A stretch of DNA of 19,191 nt from Myxococcota bacterium (GCA_023150835.1 JAKLKB010000161.1:1-19191), one strand, 5' to 3'. Shown: positions 7,279-14,269, counted from the stretch's first letter. Notes: generated by a model from the sequence alone, not told the origin. Numbers and translations: made by a program.

Positions 7279-8124
7279 ATGCCGATGTCGCTCGTCTTGT
7301 GGCTTTCCGAACAGATATCACTTCTCAAACAACTCCCCCGCACAGGTTGGTTGCATCGCGGTGTGCCACAACCTGAATCCGTTGCATCCCACAGTTACGG
7401 CGTGATCTTTTGGACATGGTGGTTGGTGTATCGCGCTCAACAACGCGGGGTATCGCCTTTGCCTGACCTCCAAACAGCCCTATTGCTCGCCCTGTTGCAC
7501 GATCTCCCCGAAGCTGGAACGGGTGACTTGGTGCCTCGCCAACGCCGCCTGCTTTTTGGTGATGACAAAAACACCCGAAACAACGCCATCCGCACCGCCG
7601 AAGCCCGCTTTTGGCAAGAAGCGCCCTCCCCTCCAAATTCTCCACCCATCCCCACCCACCCACTCTCCCTTTCCGAACAAGATGCCCACTCAGCCGCTTC
7701 GGAATCTTCACGCTCTCCCATCTCCGAGCAAGATGCCCACTCGACCGCTTCGGAATCTTCACGCTCTCCCATCTCCGAGCAAGATGCCCACTCGACCGCT
7801 TCGGAATCTTCACGCTCTCCCATCTCCGAGCAAGATGCCTACTCGACCGCTTCGGAATCTTCACGCTCTCCCACCCTCGAACGCGATCTCGCTCAATTCA
7901 TCGACAACGCCCACCAACGCTGGCAAACACTTCAAAACACCGAAACACCCGAGTCTCGCATCGTCAAACAAGCCGACAAATTGGATTGCTTGCTCCAAGC
8001 CTTGTTCTACTACCAAAAAGGCTACCCCCAAGCCCAAGACTTCGCCCGTTTGATCGATGACGCCGCTGGAGACGACGACGAACTCCGCACACAACTCCAC
8101 CAAGCTTGGCATCACTCCCTCTAG
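7279..8124 (+). CDS. HD-domain phosphohydrolase, HDDC2/YfbR-like, with repeat insertion
   Basis: A 281-residue protein. The opening LKQLPRTGWLHRGVPQPESV then SHSYG matches the HDDC2/YfbR family of nucleoside 5'-monophosphate phosphohydrolases. Likely metal and catalytic residues are H38, H74-D75 (LLHDLPEAGTGDL), E78 and D233 (KQADKLDCLLQA). The family hydrolyses deoxynucleotides; substrate choice here is not shown. Residues 113-200 are a Ser/Pro-rich insertion with four 17-residue repeats, between the HD motif and the last conserved Asp, where relatives have only a short connection. The start at ATG 7279 is preferred because AAGGG lies eight bases upstream and the family homology begins there. 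A longer frame from 7174 has no such support. A 9-bp minisatellite begins eight bases after the stop. Confidence 0.88.
   Translation: MPMSLVLWLSEQISLLKQLPRTGWLHRGVPQPESVASHSYGVIFWTWWLVYRAQQRGVSPLPDLQTALLLALLHDLPEAGTGDLVPRQRRLLFGDDKNTRNNAIRTAEARFWQEAPSPPNSPPIPTHPLSLSEQDAHSAASESSRSPISEQDAHSTASESSRSPISEQDAHSTASESSRSPISEQDAYSTASESSRSPTLERDLAQFIDNAHQRWQTLQNTETPESRIVKQADKLDCLLQALFYYQKGYPQAQDFARLIDDAAGDDDELRTQLHQAWHHSL
7675..7878. repeat. 51-bp tandem repeat, four copies, inside the HD gene
   Basis: Units start at 7675, 7726, 7777 and 7828. Copies 2 and 3 are identical; copies 1 and 4 differ by a few bases. Each encodes 17 residues (EQDAHSTASESSRSPIS). The high identity points to recent duplication. 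Confidence 0.95.
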
Positions 8125-8131
8125 CCCCGCC

Positions 8132-8446
8132 TCTTCCGTCTCTTCCGTCTCTTCCGTCTCTTCCGTCTCTTCCGTCTCTTCCGTCTCTTCCGTCTCTTCT
8201 GTCTCTTCTGTCTCTTCCGTCTCTTCTGTCTCTTCTGTCTCTTCCGTCTCTTCCGTCTCTTCCGCCTCTTCCGCCTCTTCCGCCTCTTCCGTCTCTTCCG
8301 CCTCTTCCGTCTCTTCCGTCTCTTCCGTCTCTTCCGTCTCTTCCGCCTCTTTCGTCTCTTTCGTCTCTTCCGTCTCTTCCGTCTCTTCCGTCTCTTCCGT
8401 CTCTTCCGTCTCTTCCGTCTCTTCCGCCTCTTTCGTCTCTTTCGTC
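8132..8446. repeat. 9-bp minisatellite, 35 units
   Basis: Thirty-five consecutive units of exactly 9 bp, type TCTTCCGTC, with variants TCTTCTGTC, TCTTCCGCC and TCTTTCGTC. The plus strand is almost pure pyrimidine with one G per unit. There are no insertions or deletions within the array. It starts eight bases after the stop codon of the HD gene. Confidence 0.97.
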
Positions 8447-8601
8447 TCTTCTTTCCGTGTTTTCCGTGTTTTCCGTGGACTCTTCTTGTGGATCAAAGAC
8501 GCTTTGGGATATCCTGCGAGGTGTATGCGTCCAACCTACCGTTTTCTCCCCAACAAGCCCGCATACGCTGTTGTCCCCAAACCTGCGCTTGGTACGGCGC
8601 G

Positions 8602-8608
8602 AAGGAGG
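8602..8608 (+). promoter_or_regulatory. Ribosome binding site deciding a TTG start
   Basis: AAGGAGG, a full anti-16S match, ends five bases before TTG at 8614. The peptide from this TTG is a clean signal sequence, whereas the longer frame from 8488 puts 42 unlikely residues before it. Confidence 0.8.
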
Positions 8609-8613
8609 TTCTT

Positions 8614-9414
8614 TTGAGTCGCCTTACAACTGTTTCCTTGGTGTTTGCTACGTTTCTTTTGGCTCCTTCTGCGTGGGGATGGGATTATCGCCCGGATCCA
8701 CGCGATCCACAAAATTGCATGATGCGTTGCCGTCAAGCCTGCCAAACCCACTACACCCGCCAATGTCAAACACGCACCGTTTGGCGTACCGAGTGCCGTG
8801 ACTACGTCAATTGGCAGACCCAATGCCGCGATTACACCCGTTGGCAGACCCAATGCCGTGATTACACCACGTGGCAAACACAATGCCGCAACTACCGCAC
8901 TCTCCAAACGCGATGCGCCCAATATCCCGCCGTCCGCCAACGCTGCCTTCGGATCGGTTGGCACACCGCCTTTTGCCGCAACTATCACCATATGCGTACA
9001 CAATGCCGCGAGTACGTCACCCTTCAACGTCGCTGCACACAAGTCCCGCAACAAAGCCGCCGCTGCGCCAGCGTACCCCAACGCTATCAACATTGCACTC
9101 GCGTCCCCCAACGCCACCGCCGCTGCGCCAACGTACCCCAACAACAACAGATCTGCTTTAACGTCCCCAAAACCTACTGCAACAACCAGTGCCAAACCCG
9201 TTGCCAACAACCCGCTCCCCCTCCCGTCTCTCCCGCCCCCGCCATCCACCCACGATGCGCCAAATTCTACCACCGTTGGCAAAGATACCGCCACCGCTAC
9301 GTCGACTCGGGACACCCCAAACATCGCCGCAAAGCCAAGAAAAACAAACGTCGCTACTTCCGCTGCCTTGAATGGGTGCGCAACAACCCCAACGACGAAG
9401 GCGACGATTTTTAA
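8614..9414 (+). CDS. Secreted protein with cysteine every tenth residue
   Basis: A 266-residue protein, not recognised as a known family. Residues 1-22 are a signal peptide (LTTVSLVFATFLLAPSAWG). From residue 51 to 181 a cysteine stands at exactly every tenth position: 51, 61, 71 and so on to 181, fourteen in all. Two unit types are seen. Type I (about 51-100) is C-R-D/N-Y-x-x-W/L-Q-T-Q/R. Type II (141-190) is C-x-x-V-P-Q-Q/R-x-x-R/H. More cysteines flank the array (35, 39, 43, 189, 193, 197). The C-terminus has a Pro-rich link, a very basic stretch and an acidic end. Export suggests disulfides and a regular solenoid or rod. It may share a transcript with the Gln/Arg-rich exported protein 134 bp downstream. 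Function is unknown. Confidence 0.85.
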   Translation: MSRLTTVSLVFATFLLAPSAWGWDYRPDPRDPQNCMMRCRQACQTHYTRQCQTRTVWRTECRDYVNWQTQCRDYTRWQTQCRDYTTWQTQCRNYRTLQTRCAQYPAVRQRCLRIGWHTAFCRNYHHMRTQCREYVTLQRRCTQVPQQSRRCASVPQRYQHCTRVPQRHRRCANVPQQQQICFNVPKTYCNNQCQTRCQQPAPPPVSPAPAIHPRCAKFYHRWQRYRHRYVDSGHPKHRRKAKKNKRRYFRCLEWVRNNPNDEGDDF

Positions 9415-9548
9415 TCTCCAAAAACCCCACCAAAATCGATCTGAATCTTTGCACCCTCCTTCCGTCTGAGTAGCCGCTGGCCTTCATCCTTGACCCCCCC
9501 CCACGCATCGGCCACACCCTATCCCCTACACATAAAGGAGACTCATCC

Positions 9549-10538
9549 ATGCACAAGATATCTTCGGTTGCCCTCTTTGTCGGACTTACAGCACTTTGCG
9601 TATCCGATGCCTACGCACAACAGTTCAACCCACCCCGCCCTTCGACGAACATCAACGTGCGCCGTGTCGCCCAACAAGCCCAAAACTACCGTTCCGAAGC
9701 AAACCGCCTTGATTCGACCTGCAACAGCACCCAACGCATCGCCAATCGATACCAACAAGACGCCCGTCGCTTCGCCTTATCCGCACAACGAACGCCCAAA
9801 GTCCGCGCCCACTACAAACGCCTCGAAGTCCAAAGCTACCAACTCGCTCAACGCTATCAACGCTTGCTCACCGTCTGCCGCCAACAACAAGTCCGACTCC
9901 GCCAAGCCGCCTCACAGATCACCCAAAGACCCAATCTCGTCCCCCAAAAAGAACGAGAGATCGGCAACACTCGCCGCCACTTCGACGAACAACTGCGCCA
10001 AGCCTTCCAACAACGCAACCAGTTCACCCAGATCTCCCGCTCGACGCTCGATCAAATCCAACGCGAAACCACGCGTGGTTTCCATATCCCCGGCTCTCCC
10101 ATCCCCTCATCTCGCCAACCTGCACCCCGCCCCGGTACTCCCCCTAGCCACACAGGTTTCGGCAAGCCTTCCTCCCCAAACACCGGCATCCGCGCCGTCA
10201 AGATCGAAAGCTTCTCGATCTCTCGCCTTGATATCAACGCACCTTCCTCTTATCAAAGCCGACTCAGTGGTCAGATCCGCAGCCAAGAAAGCGTGCTGCG
10301 CCGCTGTTATCAAAACGAATTAAGCGCCCTAAAATCCGCGACATCGGGTCAGTTTGCCTTTTCCTTCCAACTCCGACCCGACGGACGCACCACCTCCAAC
10401 CGTATCGTGCGTTGGCCCTCCGAAAGCTTCCGCGCTGCTGTCTGTATGCGCAATATCCTCAACAACACCACCTTCCCACTCCCCCCCAATAGCGCCGTCG
10501 TGGTCGGCATGGAGATCTTCGTCCGTACATCCAACTAA
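9549..10538 (+). CDS. Exported protein with AgmX/PglI-like C-terminal domain
   Basis: A 329-residue protein. The signal peptide is residues 1-23 (VALFVGLTALCVSDAYA before QQ). Residues 35-175 are Gln/Arg-rich and helical, probably coiled coil. Residues 178-212 form a Pro/Ser linker. The C-terminal domain, about 235-327, matches the AgmX/PglI C-terminal pattern: SVLRRCYQNEL with C253, FSFQLRPDGR, a second cysteine C299 (AAVCMRNI), TTFPLPPNSA and a final strand. The domain occurs in myxobacterial envelope and motility proteins, often behind TonB-like or membrane segments, which are absent here. The ATG at 9549 has AAAGGAG eight bases upstream. It follows the cysteine-decad gene by 134 bp on the same strand and shares its Gln/Arg/Tyr-rich composition, so the two may work together. 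Periplasmic or surface location is predicted. Confidence 0.8.
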   Translation: MHKISSVALFVGLTALCVSDAYAQQFNPPRPSTNINVRRVAQQAQNYRSEANRLDSTCNSTQRIANRYQQDARRFALSAQRTPKVRAHYKRLEVQSYQLAQRYQRLLTVCRQQQVRLRQAASQITQRPNLVPQKEREIGNTRRHFDEQLRQAFQQRNQFTQISRSTLDQIQRETTRGFHIPGSPIPSSRQPAPRPGTPPSHTGFGKPSSPNTGIRAVKIESFSISRLDINAPSSYQSRLSGQIRSQESVLRRCYQNELSALKSATSGQFAFSFQLRPDGRTTSNRIVRWPSESFRAAVCMRNILNNTTFPLPPNSAVVVGMEIFVRTSN

Positions 10539-10592
10539 TACGATATCCGAGTGATCTGTGATCGAAGGAGAGCGCGTAGACGCCCGATTGTT

Positions 10593-10655
10593 GGGCAGCC
10601 ACACCTGTCTGCCCCTACATTTTTACGATCACGCAACGGGCGGATCTCGCATAAG
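10593..10655 (+). repeat. Dispersed palindromic repeat, copy B
   Basis: The core GGGCAG, 10-base spacer, CTGCCC is followed by CCTACATTTTTACGATCACG, then CAACGGGCGGATCTCG and CATAAG. Just left, at about 10537-10565, lies TAATACGATATCCG and TGATCTGTGATCG, which resembles the right arm in inverted orientation, so the full copy may be a longer imperfect inverted repeat. It lies between two convergent genes. Confidence 0.75.
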
Positions 10656-10659
10656 TTCT

Positions 10660-10683
10660 GCGATCGAAAAAATCATCGCTTTT
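10660..10683 (+). terminator. Possible terminator after the AgmX-like gene
   Basis: GCGAT and ATCGC form a 5-bp stem around a 10-base loop and are followed by TTTT. The hairpin lies about 120 bp after the stop at 10538. The stem is short, so support is weak. A second perfect hairpin, GGGGA-GGCA-TCCCC at 10691-10704, follows without a T tract. Confidence 0.3.
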
Positions 10684-10739
10684 GCGGTGTGGGGAGGCAT
10701 CCCCGGACAGTTCGATAGGATCGGACAGTTCGGTCGGTT

Positions 10740-12380
10740 TTAAGAGGTGGGGAAGGATTGTTTGTAGGTTTTGTCGAGCAACACTTTTTCGTTGTCGGCC
10801 TGAATGAATTCGACGCGGACTTCATCCTTGATGGGATCGAACGTCAAGAAGGTTGCGGTGTTTTCACCATGAAAGAAATCGAATTGTTTGGCGGGGGCCA
10901 AGAGGTCGCGGTTTTCGGGCTGGGCTTGGTACACTCCCCACAAGACGCTGGAGTTTCCGCCCGGTCCCGCCAAGATCTCCCATGTCCCGTTCATCGGACC
11001 TGACGTATCCACCCGTGTCACCGCGCCCACATGAAAGTCACCGCTGACAAACCACACGTTGCGGATCTTGTTTTGCACGATATGATCAAACAACGCTTTT
11101 CGTTGAGTCTTGTAACCTTCCCATCGATCCGCCGCCATCACATCCCAAAGATCGGGGAAATCTGTGATCGGAACGGAGTTCAGCAGCACCTTGAAGTGAC
11201 AAGGGCTTTTTTGAATGCCCTCTTTCAACCAAGCAAACTGCGCAGCCCCCATATACACCGCATTGTCCGTCCCGTACGTCGTGATATCCCGTTCGGTGCG
11301 GCAGTCCAACAAGAAGATCTCCGCCACGTCGCCCCAACGGTAGCTCCGCCACAAACGCTTGTTGTCTGCGGGATCTTGGGCCACATGCTCAAAATAAGCC
11401 GCACGCGCCGTATCAAAAAAGATCGGCGTTTTTCCTTTGTAAAGCTCGTTGTTGTCGGTGTATTCGTGATCATCCCACACCGCATACGTGCCTGTACTCG
11501 AAAAAATCTCTGGATAACCCGGCAATTTCAACGTCCGACGCCACTTTGCGCGAAACTCTTCTTTGGTGTTGGCCCCATCGTTGTAAGACATATCGCCGAG
11601 GTGACAAAAGATATCGGCTTTGCGCTTCGCCATGATGTTGAGCGCAGGGAAGCTTTGATATTTTCCTGCATTCGTGCAAGCGGTGGCGGCCATCACAAGG
11701 GGCTGCAAACAACCTTCTGGAAAAGCTGTGCGAAAACGCCCGATCCGTGTGCGATCCGAAAAAGCATCGCTTGTGCCCGAAAAAAACGCATAAAAGTATT
11801 CTTGGTTGGGGACGAGATCTTTGACCGCTTGATGGAGATACCCTTCTTTCGGGGTCACACTTTGCTCAAAGACCAGCCACACCGAACCTGCTTTTTGGGA
11901 GGCTCGCCACACCCGCAGCGTCCGAGGTTGATCATCGCCTGCAAAGGTCCACAGCAGCGCCCCTTGCATCGTCACGCTGCCCGCTTGCACACCAAAAATG
12001 TATCGTGCGTTGTCTTCTTTGATGGTCTCTGGAGCGAAGCTGATCTCTTTGGCCTTGTCTTGGGTCGGATCGGTCTTGCACTTGGCTTGGGCTTGGCGGA
12101 TGCGTTCTTCTTCGAGGCGGCGCTTTTCTTCTTCTTCTTTGCGCTTGACGTCTTCGGGATTGACGCACGCCACCCCCAAAGACAACGCCACCGCAGAAGC
12201 CGCGCCCATCCTCAAAAAGTCCCGCCGACTCAGATCTCGCCGCTCACTTTCCGTTTCCCTTCTGGCACCCTCCACCAACGCCTCTTCGGGATTTGTTGGG
12301 TTTGATGCGAGCGATTCATGCGCATTCGCAGGCATTTTCGCCACGCTCTTGTTTTTGCGATTGTTTTTTTTCTCAGCCAT
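10740..12380 (-). CDS. Tat-exported PhoD-like metallophosphatase
   Basis: A 546-residue protein of the PhoD/purple-acid-phosphatase-like group, which hydrolyses phosphomonoesters or diesters outside the cytoplasm. A Tat motif SRRDFLRMGA (51-60) precedes a hydrophobic run ending at C72 (LGVAC), so it may be a lipoprotein. A charged helix (78-100) leads to a beta-sandwich N-domain (about 112-220). The metallophosphatase domain holds CHLGDMSYND (D263), YAVWDDHEYTDN (D303, D304, H305), LLNSVPI (400-405) and FVSGDFHVG (D448, H450), all expected metal ligands. An unusually long polar stretch (1-50) precedes the twin arginines. The start at ATG 12380 is preferred because AGGGGAG stands six bases upstream; an in-frame TTG at 12398 overlaps that site. 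It follows the VWA gene by 84 bp. Substrate is unknown. Confidence 0.9.
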   Translation of the reverse strand: MAEKKNNRKNKSVAKMPANAHESLASNPTNPEEALVEGARRETESERRDLSRRDFLRMGAASAVALSLGVACVNPEDVKRKEEEEKRRLEEERIRQAQAKCKTDPTQDKAKEISFAPETIKEDNARYIFGVQAGSVTMQGALLWTFAGDDQPRTLRVWRASQKAGSVWLVFEQSVTPKEGYLHQAVKDLVPNQEYFYAFFSGTSDAFSDRTRIGRFRTAFPEGCLQPLVMAATACTNAGKYQSFPALNIMAKRKADIFCHLGDMSYNDGANTKEEFRAKWRRTLKLPGYPEIFSSTGTYAVWDDHEYTDNNELYKGKTPIFFDTARAAYFEHVAQDPADNKRLWRSYRWGDVAEIFLLDCRTERDITTYGTDNAVYMGAAQFAWLKEGIQKSPCHFKVLLNSVPITDFPDLWDVMAADRWEGYKTQRKALFDHIVQNKIRNVWFVSGDFHVGAVTRVDTSGPMNGTWEILAGPGGNSSVLWGVYQAQPENRDLLAPAKQFDFFHGENTATFLTFDPIKDEVRVEFIQADNEKVLLDKTYKQSFPTS

Positions 12381-12427
12381 CAACTTCTCCCCTTGCAAAC
12401 AAGCGACATCCGCCGCTTCAAACCAAA

Positions 12428-12456
12428 AGCATAAACTTGTGCGGTGAGGGATGCAA
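12428..12456 (-). promoter_or_regulatory. Weak candidate promoter before the phosphatase gene
   Basis: On the minus strand TTGCAT (12451-12456) and TATGCT (12428-12433) are 17 bp apart, in the short gap between the VWA and phosphatase genes. The boxes match consensus only partly. Co-transcription from the VWA gene is equally possible. Confidence 0.2.
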
Positions 12457-12464
12457 CAAAGGCA

Positions 12465-13532
12465 CTAATCTTTTTCGTTTTTACTGCGGGATCGAAGCTG
12501 CAAACGGCCCGCAGGTGACATCCTGATCTGCCCCGAGTTAAAGCGCGGCATCCGCTTTGGATCGCAGTTTGGGCCAAAGCCTTCGGCGCTAAAGTTGTAC
12601 TCCAAGGACCCCCGTAAATCTTGTTTTTTGGCGACGATGCGCAAACGATGCTCGCCTGCTCGCGAAGGGGAGCAGTAAGACAACAGATAAAACTTTCCAG
12701 CAGAAGACTCGATGTATTGGGCGATCTGCTCAAAGGCAGCCTTGATCGAGGCGAGATCTTCGGCTTTGATATAGCCCGTTCGACCGATGCGTGCGAGGTG
12801 AGCTTCGGATATCTCGGGTCCCATGCCGATCGCAAAGATGTTGAGATTGGAACCGGAGACAGCGCGCAACATCTCTTCTTCCGTCACACGGTGAGCGCGA
12901 TCTGTTCCGTCGGAAAACACCACCAACGTCCCAAAGCGCAACGGCTGCTTGGCGCGGCTGATCTGTTTGTTGAGTTCGTCGATCGCATTGAGCACAGCCC
13001 CGTTGAGGTTGGTCGATGGATCACGCGGTTTGCGCCGACTGAGCGAGCGCACACCGCTCAATGCAGCCCCTCGACTGGCTGTAAAACTCACACCACGCAC
13101 AAGCTCTTTGGCTCCATCAAATCCAAAGATCCCGATCTTGTGCTCGTTGGACATCCGCTCGATAAACGCAGACGCCGCACTTCCCAGCTTTTCCGACGCC
13201 CCCGACTCCGTGATACTCGCCGAAAGATCCAACAGCAACAACACATAATGCGCCACCGCAACTTGCGGGTTGAGGATCGTTTGTTTGCTTTCATAAGGTG
13301 AGATCAACTGATCGTCTTCGTAGATATCAAAGGATTTTTCGTCGAGCTTTGCCACAGGTTGTTGGTTGGTCGTCTCTACTGAAAAATACAACGCGACGTT
13401 GCTCGGCTTTTCGACACTTGCGTTGTGCAACTCCAGACGCAAGCTCACACAGGCACTCATCGCCAAGCACATCCCCAATCCCAACCACCATCGGCCCATC
13501 TTCCGCTGTCTTCGCAAGGCTTGCTTTGCCAT
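12465..13532 (-). CDS. VWA-domain lipoprotein
   Basis: A 355-residue protein. The signal (MAKQALRRQRKMGRWWLGLG then MCLAMSAC) ends in a lipobox at C28. A short beta-rich region (40-92) precedes a von Willebrand A domain at about 95-280. Its metal-binding MIDAS site is complete: D102-L-S104-A-S106, T174 and D208 (VVFSDGTD). VWA domains mediate metal-dependent protein binding. The tail from 281 has three cysteines (287, 323 and the lipid-carrying one aside) and ends basic. The start at ATG 13532 is chosen because AAAGGTG lies six bases upstream; the longer start at 13562 has no ribosome site. The phosphatase gene follows by 84 bp, so the two may form an envelope-protein operon. The binding partner is unknown. 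Confidence 0.88.
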   Translation of the reverse strand: MAKQALRRQRKMGRWWLGLGMCLAMSACVSLRLELHNASVEKPSNVALYFSVETTNQQPVAKLDEKSFDIYEDDQLISPYESKQTILNPQVAVAHYVLLLLDLSASITESGASEKLGSAASAFIERMSNEHKIGIFGFDGAKELVRGVSFTASRGAALSGVRSLSRRKPRDPSTNLNGAVLNAIDELNKQISRAKQPLRFGTLVVFSDGTDRAHRVTEEEMLRAVSGSNLNIFAIGMGPEISEAHLARIGRTGYIKAEDLASIKAAFEQIAQYIESSAGKFYLLSYCSPSRAGEHRLRIVAKKQDLRGSLEYNFSAEGFGPNCDPKRMPRFNSGQIRMSPAGRLQLRSRSKNEKD

Positions 13533-13601
13533 CTCTCGCACCTTTCTCTTCGTCTTCCACATCAGCGCGCCAACACAGGCGGCGCGATCACAGCGCCTTC
13601 G

Positions 13602-13884
13602 TCAAACAAACCTCATCCCGCTGCCAAACAAGCCCATCCACTCGATGTTTTCGTCTTTGTTGTATCGGACCAAGGCAGAGAACGCCTTGTCAACATACAC
13701 GATCCGCTTGCGTTTGCGTAAGCTCCACACAAAAAAGCAGGGCGCGATCTTGGAGATCGTTGATCTTTGCCTTGACGAATCTGTATGACGCTGGTACATT
13801 TGCGAGCCTTGCGCTGAGGGAGTTCTCTATGCTCTCCCAAGTCAATTTAACTTTTTTCAATGGAATCAACCCATTGTCACACAT
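13602..13884 (-). pseudogene. Possible frameshifted small gene
   Basis: On the minus strand an ATG at 13884 opens a 64-codon frame ending at TGA 13690. In the +1 frame the reading continues to TGA at 13602. Both halves look protein-like. The first holds [20 protein letters not shown] then LFCVELTQTQADR; the second holds YVDKAFSALVRYNKDENIEW then MGLFGSG. Removing one base near 13695 would join them into about 94 residues with no stop. No ribosome site precedes the ATG, and the family is not recognised. It could be a decayed gene, a sequencing error, a programmed shift or chance. It lies 69 bp upstream of the VWA gene and overlaps the predicted rpsR promoter on the other strand. Confidence 0.35.
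13772..13800 (+). promoter_or_regulatory. Extended -10 promoter of rpsR
   Basis: TTGACG (13772-13777) and TACATT (13795-13800) are 17 bp apart, and TGG directly before the -10 box gives an extended -10 element. The transcript would start near 13807, leaving a leader of about 115 bases before the rpsR ATG at 13924. The leader includes a hairpin at 13858-13876. Confidence 0.55.
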
Positions 13885-13923
13885 TCAACGAGAACATCTC
13901 TACGATCCAAACAAGGAGAGACC

Positions 13924-14223
13924 ATGACCAACGAAAGAATGATGGAAGAAGAACAAGACGATATGGACGATGAGCGTGGTGGACGGGGTGGCTTTTCATC
14001 CCGCGCCCCCGGGATGCGTCGTGGTGGTTTCCGCAAACGCGTCCGCCGTATCCGTGGCCCCATCGATTACAAAGATGTTGAATTCTTGTCCCAATTTATT
14101 ACCGACCAAGGCAAGATCATGCCCCGCCGCCTCACCCGCGTCTCGGCCAAAGATCAACGCACCATCTGCGCAGCCATCAAACGCGCCCGCATGATCGGCC
14201 TTCTCCCCTACGCACGCCGCTAG
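13924..14223 (+). CDS. rpsR: 30S ribosomal protein S18
   Basis: A 99-residue protein, longer than the usual 70-90. Residues 1-45 are an extension: acidic ([12 protein letters not shown]), then Gly/Arg-rich and basic. The S18 core is 46-99: [20 protein letters not shown] then [14 protein letters not shown] and [16 protein letters not shown], the expected signature except that the usual Gly after PRRxT is Arg. The only cysteine is in TICAAIK, so this is the form without a zinc ribbon. S18 binds 16S rRNA beside S6 in the small subunit platform. AAGGAG lies five bases before the ATG. No rpsF, ssb/priB or rplI is adjacent, although S18 is normally encoded between them. It has its own promoter. It could be the sole copy moved elsewhere or a second paralogue. 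Confidence 0.95.
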   Translation: MTNERMMEEEQDDMDDERGGRGGFSSRAPGMRRGGFRKRVRRIRGPIDYKDVEFLSQFITDQGKIMPRRLTRVSAKDQRTICAAIKRARMIGLLPYARR

Positions 14224-14252
14224 TCTCCCCCCAAACTGCCGCCGTAAAGAAA

Positions 14253-14269
14253 AAGGCCCTCGCCGCCTT
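14253..14269 (+). terminator. Weak terminator-like hairpin after rpsR
   Basis: AAGGC and GCCTT form a 5-bp stem around a 7-base loop, preceded by a run of A and followed by CTCCTC. It lies 30 bp after the rpsR stop. The absence of a true T tract makes it doubtful. Confidence 0.25.

Larger units (their letters stand above)
8125..8613. other. Intergenic region dominated by a minisatellite
   Basis: These 489 bp lie between the HD gene and the cysteine-rich gene. Two thirds is the 9-bp array (8132-8446). It is followed by three degenerate units of the TTTCCGTGT type up to about 8480, then about 130 bp of leader ending in the ribosome site at 8602-8608. No convincing promoter was found in the leader. 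Long open frames on both strands are products of the repeat. Confidence 0.6.
13533..13923. other. Divergent region between the VWA gene and rpsR
   Basis: These 391 bp contain a candidate frameshifted small gene on the minus strand (13602-13884), an extended -10 promoter on the plus strand (13772-13800), and a 6-bp perfect hairpin (CAATGG, 7-base loop, CCATTG, 13858-13876) that would fall in the rpsR leader. Confidence 0.5.

Noticed and set aside
7861-8496. A 211-codon minus-strand frame rich in Glu-Thr-Glu repeats
   Set aside because: It is the reverse reading of the 9-bp array plus the antisense of the HD gene, with a TTG start and no ribosome site.
8057-8801. Plus-strand frames encoding Ser-Ser-Val and Leu-Pro-Ser repeats
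   Set aside because: The array is open in every frame. These frames overlap the end of the HD gene and the start of the cysteine-decad gene and have no ribosome site.
9490-9525. TTGACC with TATCCC as a promoter for the AgmX-like gene
   Set aside because: The spacing is 24 bp, too long for a sigma70 promoter.
11031-12305. A 424-codon plus-strand frame opposite the phosphatase gene
   Set aside because: It is antisense to a gene with full catalytic motifs, and its own translation shows no domain, signal or ribosome site.
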